From assembly GCA_903896015.1 (NCBI GenBank), contig CAITWF010000108.1, forward strand, positions 1 to 64,000: DNA of 64,000 bases, read 5' to 3'. Source of the stretch: an uncultured Opitutia bacterium. Its GTDB lineage: Bacteria; Verrucomicrobiota; Verrucomicrobiia; Opitutales; Opitutaceae. Under the pieces are notes generated by a model that did no database searches, was not told the DNA's origin, and saw nothing but the letters and a program-made list of their open reading frames with translations. Position numbers and translations under genes: made by a program. Shown one piece after another: positions 19,343 through 29,400 of the stretch (position 1 is the stretch's first letter; every line of letters begins with the position of its first letter).

Positions 19343-20011
19343 ATGATACCTCATCCAAATCCGACGTGGACGCGATCGCGGCTGGCGATTATAGCGATTT
19401 GGCTCGTGAGCGCGCCACTCGCGCTGGCTCACGTCAACGGCGACGCCACCGGCGGATTCGGCAGCGGGTTCAAGCATCCGTGGTCGGGCTTCGATCACAT
19501 CGCGGCGATGGTCGCGGTGGGGTTGTGGGGCGCGCAGCTCGGCGCGCCTGCGATCTGGATGCTGCCGGTGGCGTTTCCGCTCGTCATGGCGGTCGGGGGA
19601 TTTCTCGGGCTCATCGGCGTGCCGCTGCCGGGAACCGAAATCGGGATCGGCGCGTCGGCGCTGCTGCTCGGGATCGCGGTGGCCGCGGAGATCCGGCCGA
19701 AAAATTTGATCTGGGCGGCGGCGCTGGTCGGCGTCTTCGGACTCTTTCACGGTCACGCGCACGGCACGGAACTGCCGCCGGGCGAAAATGGGTTATTCTA
19801 CAGCCTCGGCTTCGTGATCGCGACCGGGGTGCTGCATGGCTGCGGGATTGCGATCGGGGAGATTCGCCGCTGGAGCGGAGGGGCGAAAGTATTGCGCATG
19901 CTGGGGGTGGTCATTGCGCTGGCGGGAGTTTATTTTTTGGTGCAGGCGTTCAGACCGGAGGTCCAATCCGAGCCGGGAGCAGTCTCGACGGGTAGCCTAC
20001 AGCCGCACTGA
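19343..20011 (+). CDS. HupE/UreJ-family membrane protein
   Basis: A 222-residue protein with a signal-like first helix and about six further helices. The family hallmarks are present: SGFKHPWSGFDHIAAMVAVG, where the two His face the membrane, then GLFHGHAHGTELP and a late VLHGCGIAIGE. HupE/UreJ proteins are regarded as secondary Ni or Co permeases. The adjacent copper efflux operon on the other strand also makes copper import possible. It is followed 4 bp later by a second, shorter relative. Confidence 0.88.
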   Translation: MIPHPNPTWTRSRLAIIAIWLVSAPLALAHVNGDATGGFGSGFKHPWSGFDHIAAMVAVGLWGAQLGAPAIWMLPVAFPLVMAVGGFLGLIGVPLPGTEIGIGASALLLGIAVAAEIRPKNLIWAAALVGVFGLFHGHAHGTELPPGENGLFYSLGFVIATGVLHGCGIAIGEIRRWSGGAKVLRMLGVVIALAGVYFLVQAFRPEVQSEPGAVSTGSLQPH

Positions 20012-20015
20012 TCGT

Positions 20016-20633
20016 ATGATGAAATCGCGCCGCGCGTTCCCGTGGATGGTCGGACTGGTGTTTCTGTTGGCGGCCACGCGCGCCGAGGCGCACGCGGTCT
20101 TTTCGACGCGCGGTCCGTTTATCGGCGGGATCAAACATTTTTTTCTCTCGCTCGACGATGTGCTGGCGGCTCTGGCGCTCGGGATCGTGGCGGCGCAGAA
20201 TCTGGCCAAGGCCGGCAACAAAGTATTCTGGGCGTTGCCGACGGCATGGCTGCTGGGCGGCCTGGCCGGTCTGGCATTCAATGAACCGGTGCGTGCGGCG
20301 GAGTTGCTGTCGGCCGCATCGCTCCTGATCGGCGGGCTGCTGGCGGCGCTGAGTCTCGCGCTGCCCGCATCGCTGGTCCTTGCGCTCGCGGTACTGCTGG
20401 GCGGGATGCACGGGTTCCTCAACGGCGTCGCGATGCAGCCGGAGACGTTCGGGGCAGGGCTGTCGCAACTGGGTGGGATTGTGGCGTCGGCGGCGTTTGC
20501 GGCGATCTATCCGTCGACGCTGTTGGAGATTTTCAAACAGCCGTGGACCCGGATCGTGGCGCGCGTGCTCGGCAGTTGGATCGCCGCGACCGGGCTGCTG
20601 CTGATCGGCTGGACGCTACGGGTAAAGAAGTGA
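20016..20633 (+). CDS. second HupE/UreJ-like membrane protein
   Basis: A 205-residue multi-helix protein starting at ATG 20016 (or 20019). It has a cleavable-looking signal (FPWMVGLVFLLAATRAEAHA) and begins like an exported HupE protein. 'GIKHFFLSLDDVLAALALGIVA' corresponds to the HP.GxDH segment but with Asp-Asp in place of Asp-His. 'LLGGMHGFLNGVAM' corresponds to the second His motif. It therefore looks like a divergent HupE paralogue that may pair with the preceding protein. It converges on the TonB-dependent receptor, with only 19 bp between stops. Confidence 0.78.
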   Translation: MMKSRRAFPWMVGLVFLLAATRAEAHAVFSTRGPFIGGIKHFFLSLDDVLAALALGIVAAQNLAKAGNKVFWALPTAWLLGGLAGLAFNEPVRAAELLSAASLLIGGLLAALSLALPASLVLALAVLLGGMHGFLNGVAMQPETFGAGLSQLGGIVASAAFAAIYPSTLLEIFKQPWTRIVARVLGSWIAATGLLLIGWTLRVKK

Positions 20634-20652
20634 TTCGGCGTCGACGCGAGGA

Positions 20653-22953
20653 TCAGAAATTAAATTTCACATCCACCACGAGCGTGCGTTGCAAAAACGG
20701 GTGGAAGAGGAAATATTTTCGGTCGAGGATATTGTCGACGCCGAGCGAGGCGGTCCAATGGTTGGTCGCGCGGAAGTGCGCGCGCACGTCGGCCACGAAC
20801 CACGCGGCGAAGCCTTGGTAGATGTTTGGGTTGACGTCAGTGTTGTCGAGCGTTGTCCAGAGTTTGTCGCTGTAGCGGCCGGCGGCGGTAAACGTCCACC
20901 GATTGCCGATGCGGTAGGTGGCGATTAAGCTCGCGCGCCAGTCGGGGATGTTCGGGAGCTTCTTCCCGACCGCGGCGCCGGGTGCGGCGGTGGCACTGGC
21001 GCGGCCTGAGAGCGCCAGCGTCTTCGCATCGAGCCACGTGAGCGTGCTGGTCAGGCTGAGGTCGCGGATGAAGACGTTGTTTGCTTCAAAAACGAGCTCG
21101 GCACCGCGGGCGCGCACATGATCGACGTTGGAGAGAAAGGAGAAGAGCGTCGCGCTGCCGGGGACGAGGGGGTTGAACTGCGAGATGATCGCGTCGTGGA
21201 TGTCGTCTTGAAAGAGCGAGAGGCGGATGCGGCCAGCGTCTAGCTTGCGTTCGATTTTCAGCTCGGTGGAGGTGACGTTGTCGGGCTTCAGATCGGGATT
21301 TGGCGAGGTGAACGTCGCGCCGGTCGTGACGAGTTGGTAGAGTTCGGCGGCGGTGGCGTATCGGTAGGCCTTGCCGACGGAGAGCGTGGCGCTCCACTGA
21401 GGAGTGATCGTCCACGCGAGCGTTGTTTTGGGCGAGGTGTTCGTGCGGCTGAGCGTGGGCTGGCGGACGGTGGTGGCGCCGTTGATGTTGAGGCCGTCGT
21501 AGGCGCGCCAGTCCTCATAGCGCGCGCCGAGGGTGAGCTTCACGTCGGGCATGAGCGTCCACGCATCCTGCACCCAAAGCGCCTGCGTGAGGGTCTTGCC
21601 GTCGCCTTCGGAGGCGATGGAGGTGTAGTCGCCGCCGGTCCACTCGGCGGTGTTGAAGGTGGGGTTGTAGAGTTTGTAGCGATCGTCGTGTGCGCCGAAC
21701 GTGAGGAGGTGCGGCGAATTTTTGGTGCCGTCGGGCCGCCACGTGCCCTTGAGATCGAGGGTGCTCCAGCCGGTGCCCCCGAGCACGGCGGCTTTGCCCG
21801 CGGCGCCAAAGCTCGTACTCGCGGCGGCGGTCGTGGAGGCGGTGTTGGGCGAGCGCTGCTCATCGCGATCGAAGCGGTAGAGCGAGGCGCTGGCCTCGAA
21901 GTCGAAGGCGCCGCGCGTATCGGAGCGCAGTGTGGCGCTGTGCGCGGAGTGATCCTGGATGAGATTGTAGTAGCCACTGGCGAAACCGGCGAGGCCGGCG
22001 AAGGTGGGCGCGCCGGCGGCGTTGGTGAGATAGCTCTGGACGTCCGAGTGGGCCTCGTTGCGCCACGCACCGAACGTGTAGCTCGCACGCAAGGTCGGCG
22101 TGAAATCGTAGGCGAGCTTCACTTTTGAATTGGTCATCTGCGTGTGCAGGAGGCCCGAAGCACCGACGACGTCAGCGGCGGCGCCGAGCTTGTTGTTCGC
22201 CGCGTAGCCGCCGGTGGTGCCGGTGGGGAAGGTGGCGTTGGTCACGTAGGTGAGCGGCTGCGAGTGGCTGTCTTGGTAGTTCACGTTGACCCAGTAGGAA
22301 AATTTTCCCGCGCGATCACCGATGGTGGCGGCGGTCTGTGACATGAGGTAGTGCTGGTGCGTGCTGTAGAGCGAGAAATCCTGCCACGCGGTCGTCTGCG
22401 TGACGGAGCCTTCGAGGCGCTCGGGCATGCGCGTGGTGATTTCGAGGACGGCGCCCATGGAGTTGCCGGGATACTGCGCGGCAAACGGGCCATACATCAT
22501 GTCCATGCGCTCGATTTCTACGGGTGCGATCAGGCCCCAGCGCGGGGCGCCGATGTTGTTGTTGTTCGCGATGAGCGCGGTGAGAATCACACCGTCGCCG
22601 TAGACGAGCGTGCGGGCGCTGGAGCTCACGCCCCAGACGCGCGAGGCCATCACGGCCTGCGTGTCGCCGTAGTTGCGCTTGCGCAGAAAAATACTCGGCA
22701 TGTATTTCAACACGTCCTCGGTATCGACGACGTTGACGACTTCCACGGCACGGGCCGCAGTGATGCTTTCGGTGACCTGTGGAAGCAGGTATTTGTCGGC
22801 GGCCGAGGGCGCCTCGTTGACGATCAACGGGGCGAGTTTTTCGATGGGCACGGGAGTGGGATCGGCGGCAAACGCGGTGGTGGCCGCGAAGCCGGCGGCG
22901 AAAACGCCGCGGCGAATGAAACGAAGGTGGGAACGAAAGAGAGAAAAGATCAT
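20653..22953 (-). CDS. TonB-dependent outer-membrane receptor, probably for a metal species
   Basis: A 766-residue receptor starting at ATG 22953 with a signal peptide (GFAATTAFAADP). A plug domain follows ('VEVVNVVDTEDVLKYMPSIFLRKR', 'GAVLEITTRMPE'). A 22-stranded barrel then ends in VVDVKFNF with a terminal Phe, as required for assembly. The leader lacks the SPFEV/SGTRL pattern of the two large receptors at the right end, so it belongs to a different subfamily. Its position between the HupE-like pair and a small Cys-containing exported protein suggests uptake of a metal ion or complex. Confidence 0.9.
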   Translation of the reverse strand: MIFSLFRSHLRFIRRGVFAAGFAATTAFAADPTPVPIEKLAPLIVNEAPSAADKYLLPQVTESITAARAVEVVNVVDTEDVLKYMPSIFLRKRNYGDTQAVMASRVWGVSSSARTLVYGDGVILTALIANNNNIGAPRWGLIAPVEIERMDMMYGPFAAQYPGNSMGAVLEITTRMPERLEGSVTQTTAWQDFSLYSTHQHYLMSQTAATIGDRAGKFSYWVNVNYQDSHSQPLTYVTNATFPTGTTGGYAANNKLGAAADVVGASGLLHTQMTNSKVKLAYDFTPTLRASYTFGAWRNEAHSDVQSYLTNAAGAPTFAGLAGFASGYYNLIQDHSAHSATLRSDTRGAFDFEASASLYRFDRDEQRSPNTASTTAAASTSFGAAGKAAVLGGTGWSTLDLKGTWRPDGTKNSPHLLTFGAHDDRYKLYNPTFNTAEWTGGDYTSIASEGDGKTLTQALWVQDAWTLMPDVKLTLGARYEDWRAYDGLNINGATTVRQPTLSRTNTSPKTTLAWTITPQWSATLSVGKAYRYATAAELYQLVTTGATFTSPNPDLKPDNVTSTELKIERKLDAGRIRLSLFQDDIHDAIISQFNPLVPGSATLFSFLSNVDHVRARGAELVFEANNVFIRDLSLTSTLTWLDAKTLALSGRASATAAPGAAVGKKLPNIPDWRASLIATYRIGNRWTFTAAGRYSDKLWTTLDNTDVNPNIYQGFAAWFVADVRAHFRATNHWTASLGVDNILDRKYFLFHPFLQRTLVVDVKFNF

Positions 22954-23093
22954 GGGAAGTGCGTGGGAACGGAAAACACGGCGGCGCGCACGCGGACGCA
23001 CGGTCGTGGATCGCCAATGGGGCGAACGAACGGATCGGTTTTAACCGCGCGCGAAAATCTCGCGTTGCGCGGACACGGCGGTGCGGTGGCGCG

Positions 23094-23477
23094 TTAGGCG
23101 CGCGGCGGGGGCACCGGCGGCGCGGAGCGCGCCAGGCTGGAGACGAGCGGGTCGCTCAGCGAACACGGGGAAAAATCGGGCGCGGCCACGACGGGCAATG
23201 GCGCGGGTTCAAACGCGAGTTGGATTTTTGCGTTGGGTTTGCCGCCGGGGAGTGTGGCTGCGTCTTCTTGTTGCTGCTTCGCCCCAGAGACCGCCTCGCA
23301 GATCGGGCAGCGGCCCTCTGGGCTGAAGGTGCGCTCTGCCGCCTCGGTCAGCGACAGCGTTGCTGAGTTGATCGCGAACATCCTCGCCCAAGCAAACGTC
23401 TGTACCAAATCCCACTGGCTCCCCGTGGCAAGAAGCCACGCGGCGAGCGTGAAGACGAGGGAAACGCGATGACGCAC
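23094..23477 (-). CDS. small exported protein with CPIC motif, upstream of the receptor
   Basis: A 127-residue protein if it starts at GTG 23477, which places a signal peptide or anchor at the N-terminus (VFTLAAWLLATGSQWDLVQ). The upstream frame to 23621 looks like random translation. A motif FSPEGRCPICEAV (Cys 57 and 60) follows, then a Lys/Gln segment and a Pro-rich end (PPVPPPRA). I recall similar small proteins in this family but no assigned function. It lies 140 bp upstream of the TonB-dependent receptor on the same strand, and the CxxC could bind a metal. Confidence 0.62.
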   Translation of the reverse strand: MRHRVSLVFTLAAWLLATGSQWDLVQTFAWARMFAINSATLSLTEAAERTFSPEGRCPICEAVSGAKQQQEDAATLPGGKPNAKIQLAFEPAPLPVVAAPDFSPCSLSDPLVSSLARSAPPVPPPRA

Positions 23478-23636
23478 GGGGCAGAGAGAAAGCCGAAAGC
23501 GGGGAAGAAGAAAGTAGAAACTCTCGGCCGGCGGGTCCGGCGGCGCGGCAGAAGTGAAAATGATATGGGCGAAAACTCGCCCGGCGCGGGACGCGCCGAA
23601 GGTTGGCGGTGAGCGGCGCACGCCGCCGCGCGGGAG

Positions 23637-24062
23637 CTAACCGGCCGAGCTGTCGTGGTGCGGCTCCTCAACTGCAGGCGCGGGGTGATCGAAGACGACG
23701 CCCGCGCGCTCAAGTTGATGCCGCAAGGGCGCGACGAAGCGTTCGGCCAGCTCCTCGATCGGGAAGGTCACATCGAGCGGGCTTTCGCCGATCACAAAGG
23801 CGATCGCGTCGGCGAAATCGGTCAGGTCTTCGTCGGTGAAGTGCTCCTCGATGACCGAGGGATTGCCCTCGAGCGCGACCAGCGGCAGCCAGCCGGTCTC
23901 GGCGTCGGGGGTGGGCTGGCGGAGTTGGATGGCGCCCCGCAGCCGGGCGCGCGTGATGCGCGCGGCGAAATCGCTCAGCTTCGCGAAGGCGAAGGCGAGG
24001 TTGACGAGACGGACGTGACGCAGGAGTGCGTCGCGTTGCTTGAGGAGGAGGGAGAGTTTCAT
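23637..24062 (-). CDS. conserved hypothetical cytoplasmic protein
   Basis: A 141-residue acidic, helix-rich protein starting at ATG 24062. An AAGGA ribosome-binding site lies just upstream and decides the start. The first half is a long basic helix (MKLSLLLKQRDALLRHVRLV, LAFAFAKLSDFAARI). The second half contains VALEGNPSVIEEHFTDEDL and IEELAERFVAPLRHQLERAGV. There is no signal peptide, membrane helix or known catalytic motif, and I cannot name a family. It may be co-transcribed with the small exported protein downstream (159 bp gap). Confidence 0.65.
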   Translation of the reverse strand: MKLSLLLKQRDALLRHVRLVNLAFAFAKLSDFAARITRARLRGAIQLRQPTPDAETGWLPLVALEGNPSVIEEHFTDEDLTDFADAIAFVIGESPLDVTFPIEELAERFVAPLRHQLERAGVVFDHPAPAVEEPHHDSSAG

Positions 24063-24429
24063 GGGAGTTCCTTGGAGCGGTTGATGGTTGAACAACTCGA
24101 CTTTCCTGCGGCTGACTCGCGGACGAAAACACGGCGGAGCATCGCGACCGCCGGGCGGACTGACGCCGGCGATCCCTGAACCTATCACGGACAATCGGTC
24201 ACAGACGACGAACCTGAATCGAAACGCGGACGATTTCGGACTTCGCTGACGACTGGAGGCAATAACGCTGACGACTGTTTCGCTGTCGGACTCAAACCAC
24301 GATCTCAACCGTGCATCTGAACTCTGACGTTACTGAAATTAACTCACAGAAGATTGGAGGAGGGAAGCAAGGCGAATGTTCCCGGTGGGCGGGCCAGAAA
24401 CGCGTGCTAAGGGCAACACTCACTCCGGC
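24063..24429. other. intergenic stretch with no gene seen
   Basis: This 367-bp gap separates two leftward genes. Short frames here give no protein-like sequence. An 11-bp sequence (GCTGACGACTG) occurs twice near 24245-24280 but with no further structure. I found no tRNA, hairpin terminator or mobile-element end. Confidence 0.4.
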
Positions 24430-24951
24430 TCACGGCGTGAATTCCTCGTCATCGGCGGTCCACATTTTTTTGTCGGGGCCGGCCGACCGAATAGACATGT
24501 GCCTGCCAGACTCGGCATGGAAGAAAAACGGGGTGCCCCAGCGATCGCAGAGTTCGCCGTTGCGGTTGATCGCAGCGTGGTCTGGAGGGATCACTGCGTA
24601 GCCGAGTTTGTTTTTACCGGTCAGAGCAGCTGTGATCTCGGCGTTGGATCCGACGGGGTTTCCATCGCGCGGAAAGTTGCTGCGGAAATTCTCAAGCACG
24701 TCGCCGACGATATGAAGATCAGCGGTGATATTGCCCTTCGGTGAATTGAGCTGATCGGCGAGGTGGGAGGTTTCTGTCGCTATGGGTGGCGCGATCTTTT
24801 TATCGGCCGCGAAGCCGCCAGCGCTCGCGGCGCGGGCGGGCCCGCGTGACGACTCCTTCTCTGTGATTTCGTGGCGGGGCCACAAAAACCACATGATGCC
24901 GACGAGCAGCAGCGCGGTCAGCGTCGCGACGATGGCGCGACGGGGGCTCAT
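24430..24951 (-). CDS. membrane-anchored protein with pseudopilin-like C-terminus
   Basis: A 173-residue protein. A single N-terminal helix (IVATLTALLLVGIMWFLW) anchors it. The C-terminus matches the ending of type II secretion pseudopilins of the GspG type: RWGTPFFFHAESGRHM, then SAGPDKKMWTADD. The usual N-terminal prepilin methylation motif is absent, so it is not a processed pilin. Its start overlaps the stop of the upstream DUF1501 gene (ATGA), and proteins of this layout often accompany DUF1800/DUF1501 pairs. It may act as a surface-export or assembly partner; that role is inference. Confidence 0.72.
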   Translation of the reverse strand: MSPRRAIVATLTALLLVGIMWFLWPRHEITEKESSRGPARAASAGGFAADKKIAPPIATETSHLADQLNSPKGNITADLHIVGDVLENFRSNFPRDGNPVGSNAEITAALTGKNKLGYAVIPPDHAAINRNGELCDRWGTPFFFHAESGRHMSIRSAGPDKKMWTADDEEFTP

Positions 24952-26405
24952 CACACGAAGCCGAGGCTCGGATGCGCGAAGCGGCCGATGTTGGGCAGGA
25001 CGGTGGAGAGGTTGGTGGCGCTGACGCCGAACCATGTCGCAAGCGTGGCCGCGTATTCGTCGACGCTCGTCGTCGGAATCCAGCGCCCAAGGCCGGTGTC
25101 GTCGGGTCCCCCGATTGTGAGCGTGGGCATTTTTCCGAAAATGTCGCCGCCTTTGACCGCGCCGCCGACGATGAGCTGGTGATTTCCCCAGCCGTGGTCC
25201 GAACCGTCACCGTTTGATCGGAAAGTCCGGCCGAAATCAGACGCGGTGAACGTCGTCACTTGATTTGCAACGCCGAGTTCAATCGTCGCATTGTAAAAGG
25301 CGTTTACGGCCTGACTGATTTGAGCAAGGAGGAGAGCGTGCGTGCCGGTTGTGGGCGCCGCGTTGATGAGCTGCGCGGCATGCGTGTCCCAGCCGCCGAG
25401 CTGCACGAAGAACACCTGGCGCTTCAATCCGAGCGCTGAGGAAGCACCAATCAGTCGTGCGACCATCTTGAGCTGAGAGGCGGCGGTGGTGAGCGTCTTG
25501 CCGTCAAGTCCGGTCGGAAAGACCGTGTTAAGAGTTGGAGCGGTGGCGAGCGCCGCGTTGAGCACATCCGTGTCATTGAGCGCGGAGCCGGAAATGCCCG
25601 CAAATGCGGTGTCGAAAAGCCCTGGCTGGGACGCGGTGAAAAGGTCCTTTTGGGCTTGGTAGCGGATGCCGTCGTTGGACGTCTTGCTTGAAGTGCTTCC
25701 GGTAAACGTGACGCCGCCATTCGTGGTGACCGCATATTCTGAAACCGTGCTGCCCACTTGAAAATAATTGGTGCCGGCGAGGCTGATCGACATCGAGATC
25801 TGGTTGTTCGAGTTGAACGCATTTACTAGGTCAGCGAGGCGTCCACCCCAACCCGTGGTCGTGGGCTTGTCAGGAACGCTGTTCTGCCATTGGACCTGCT
25901 GGTCGTTGTGCGAGAACAGCTGGGGGGGGAGCGGCACAGAAGAGGCGGTGTATTGTGCCTTGCTGGTCGGGTAGACGAGCGTGCCTACATTCGCCAAGAG
26001 TGCGGCTTTGCCAGCGCCGTAGAGCGACTGAAGTTCAGGCACTGCGGCGTGAAGTGACCAACTGCGGCCATCGGAAGATTTGATCGGCAGCAAGCCCGTT
26101 TGCGGCAGTGCGAGATTGGAGCGAGCGGCTGCGTAGGCAGCGTAGCTTGTTGCGTCGGACGGGATAATGAGGTTGTTGGCGTCGTTTCCGCCCTGAAGGA
26201 AGAGGCAAACGAGGGCCTTGAAATCCGGTGCTATCGCGCCGCCGGTTACAGCGGGCTGCGGGCCATTGCTGGGACTCGCGGCCGCACCAATCAAACGCAG
26301 GCTCGCGAGCGAGGAGAGCAACCCAGTGGCTCCAACCGCGGCACAGCAGGATGAACCAATGAACCGGCGGCGGGATAGATCGGGGACGGAAGATTTTTTG
26401 TTCAT
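24951..26405 (-). CDS. Tat-exported DUF1501 protein
   Basis: A 484-residue protein starting at ATG 26405 (MNKKSSVPDLSRRRFIGSSC), with a twin-arginine signal and hydrophobic core. The family core is present: VCLFLQGGNDANNLIIPSD near the N-terminus, 'VFFVQLGGWDTHAAQ' and 'FTASDFGRTFRSNGDGSDHG' later. The fold is related to sulfatases and alkaline phosphatases, but no activity has been proven for this family. It is translationally coupled to the downstream pseudopilin-like gene and lies 14 bp after the DUF1800 gene, forming a three-gene operon. Confidence 0.9.
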   Translation of the reverse strand: MNKKSSVPDLSRRRFIGSSCCAAVGATGLLSSLASLRLIGAAASPSNGPQPAVTGGAIAPDFKALVCLFLQGGNDANNLIIPSDATSYAAYAAARSNLALPQTGLLPIKSSDGRSWSLHAAVPELQSLYGAGKAALLANVGTLVYPTSKAQYTASSVPLPPQLFSHNDQQVQWQNSVPDKPTTTGWGGRLADLVNAFNSNNQISMSISLAGTNYFQVGSTVSEYAVTTNGGVTFTGSTSSKTSNDGIRYQAQKDLFTASQPGLFDTAFAGISGSALNDTDVLNAALATAPTLNTVFPTGLDGKTLTTAASQLKMVARLIGASSALGLKRQVFFVQLGGWDTHAAQLINAAPTTGTHALLLAQISQAVNAFYNATIELGVANQVTTFTASDFGRTFRSNGDGSDHGWGNHQLIVGGAVKGGDIFGKMPTLTIGGPDDTGLGRWIPTTSVDEYAATLATWFGVSATNLSTVLPNIGRFAHPSLGFV

Positions 26406-26419
26406 GGGGCGCGGAGATT

Positions 26420-29400
26420 TTATTTTTGGGTGGCGGCAGCCGGCGAAGTTAGGGTGAGGAGGACGGCGGTTTGCACCTTTTCGAGCGCCGACGTGGTCGC
26501 TGGCAAGGCGGTGAGTGCAGTCGTGATTCGATCGCGGGTCGCCTGAGGCATGTTGCCTTGGCACAGCACGGCTGCGAGGTGATCAAGAAGTTTGGTGGGG
26601 GGCGCGACCAGCGTCTGTTCGAGCGTGAAATCGGGCGCGATGGTTACAGGCACGCTGCTACTTGTGCCGGTTGCAGTCGCAAACACGAACGTGCGAAGGT
26701 CATTTGGCACGTCGATTGTGAAGGTTGCGTCCGTGATTTCGAACTCAGGGGCGACGAGGCCGGCGGAGGCTAGCGGACCGGCTAGGACATAGCCTGGGTG
26801 GTAAAAATTGAAAACAGTGGGCGAGCGCAGCGCGGCCTGATTGAGTTGCGTCTGCGTAAAGTCGAGCCGGGTCGAAGCGCTGATCGATCCAATTGTCGTG
26901 GCATCCGTGGGCTTTGGGGTGGTGCCGGTGATAACCGTGCCGTTGACGGTCACTTGAAAGCCGACGTAGCGGCCATTGGGGGCGGCGGCGTTGAAGCTGC
27001 GCATCAAATTGGTGAGTCGCAGGACCGGCTCCTTAAGCTTACCGTACGCGACGCCGGCTGCAACGACCGGAGAACGGGCTTCGTAGTCCTCCAGAATGGC
27101 GCGGACGACTGCGCCAAGGTTGCCGCGCACACCGGTTCCGTCGTTCGCAAAAACCTGCGCGACCCGGTAAACGTAAGCCGGACTCGGATTGCTCAACACG
27201 AGGCGCTGAATCAGCTGCTTCGAGACAAACGGCGCCGTGTTGGGGTGATTGGCTAGGGCGTCCAGTGCGAGCTTCAGGTCTGTCGTTCCGCCCTGACTCG
27301 CTGGGATGGTAATGAGACTGGCGAGGTTGAGGTTCTTGGCTGTATCATCGTGGAACGCTGGATAGAGCTGCAGCGGACTAAAATAATTTGTCGAGGCGGT
27401 GCGAAATGCGCTGGCGTTGGTGGAGGGATAAGCCCACCCCGTAAAAACCTTCGCCATTTCTGTGACCGTCGGCTGGGTGTAGGTCGCGATCGGCAGGCCA
27501 TCGGTGCCTAGTTGCAGCGTACCGTCGGGCTGCAGCATATTGAGTCCGATGGTGAACAGCTGCATGACTTCCCGCGCGTAATTTTCATCGGGGGTCTGGC
27601 CGGTGACGGGATCCGCTTTCGCGTTGCGCAGCAGGCTGAGATAATTTGCCATCATTGGGCTGAGCGTGACATTTTCTAGCAGGGTGCGGAAATTGCCGAA
27701 AGCTCCGTTGCCGAGCATATCGTAATAGGCGGCCAGCGGCTCGGTCTGGTTATCGTCGCCGAGCGAAACGTCGGAAACTACGAAGAGTTGGCTGAGCGCG
27801 AACGCCACGCGCTGCCGCAATTGATCCGGCGCGGTTAGAGATACTTTGAACCACGCAGCCTGACGGTTGGAGAGCGTGATCGCGTTCCAGTTGGTGAAGC
27901 TTCCGCTGCCGCCATAGGTTGACTGATCCTGCTGGATGGCGGTGCGGTGCGAGGTGAAGGGCATTGCCATCTGGCTGGCGATCCACGTGTCGATGTTGCC
28001 TCCGGTCAGCGCATCGATCTCGCTTTGCTTTGGGCCGAATGTCGCCTGTGTCAGAAGGCGGGCGGCGTCGGCGGCGGTGACGTTGCCCAAAGTGACGGCT
28101 GGCGGAGCTGCGGGCGGGCTGAATGACAGCGAGCCGGCACCTTGGACAAACGTGCCGCTAGTTTCGCCTGACGGATAGTTCGCGGTATCGATTCGCACGG
28201 AGAGGTTGCCGGATTTGAGCGCGTTTAACAGATCGCTGCTGGCGTAGAGGCCAGTGGGTGCGAAATTCCAGAACGCGCCGTTCACCTGGCCCTGCGGCAG
28301 GTTGAAAACGAAATCTTGGTTGGCTCCCAGCACGAGATGCGCGGTCACTTCAGCGGAACTGAGGTTGGAGAAGGAAACGTTGATGCCGGCAATCGTGCCG
28401 CTCGACGCGACCAGAATGGAGGCGGTGCCGGACGAAGTGGATCCGCTCGCTCCTTTCGCGGGCCGCAGCGTGGCGATGTAAAGCGTCGCCACGCTGTCGG
28501 CGATCGTCACTTTGGCGCTGCTAGCTGAGCCGATTGTATAGGAGGACGAATTTGTGAGCGTGAGTACGACGGGATCGAGGCCTTCGGCCTGAAGATCCGG
28601 GATGACGACGAGCGGCACAATAACCGAGGTCGCGCCAGCGGGGAATGTCACGCTGCCCGGCAGGGTGGCATAGTCGACGCCGTTGACCGCGCTGCCGCCG
28701 GTGGCGTAGGTGACGGTGAGCGGCGCGCGCACGTCGCCCGCGCGCGTGAACGTGAACTCACCGTTGTTGGTGCCGGATTCGTCGGCGTTCGCCTTGGTGG
28801 CCGTGACGTTTATTACCGGCGGAGTCGTCGGTGTGAGATCGTAAACTTCCACGATGCCAAGGCCGCCCGCGCCGGTGCCGGTGACCTGCACCGTGTAAGA
28901 ACCGGCGCCGAGCTCGATGTAGGCCATCGCGTCCTTACTGCCACTGGGAAATGCAAACGCGCCCGCGAACTGCGCGATCGTCGCGAGGTTCGTGGCGTCG
29001 AGCGCAGTCGCACCGACGGGCGTGCCCCAGTTGTCGTTGGTGGCAAAGGTGGTCTTTCCGTCGGCCGAGGTAATCTTGAACTGCGGATCGGCGATCGTGC
29101 CGGGGACGCCGAGCGCGCCTAGGCCGGGGCCGGCGGCGCGAATAAGAAGCTTCCGGATGCTCGTGCCTGGTGCGATCACGAGGCCGGCGATCATATTGCC
29201 GCCGGTCGCGATTTGGCCGGAGGTGGAGATGTTGGTGAGTTTGCCGCCGTTTGAGTCCATTTCGTAGACTTCGACGATACCGAGTCCCGCGGCTCCTGTG
29301 CCCGCGCTCATCTGCGCGGTGTAGTTGCCCGGATCGAGCGCAATTTGCATCGCAGCGTCCTTACTGTTGGCTGGGAGCGCAAATGCGCCGACGGAGGAAA

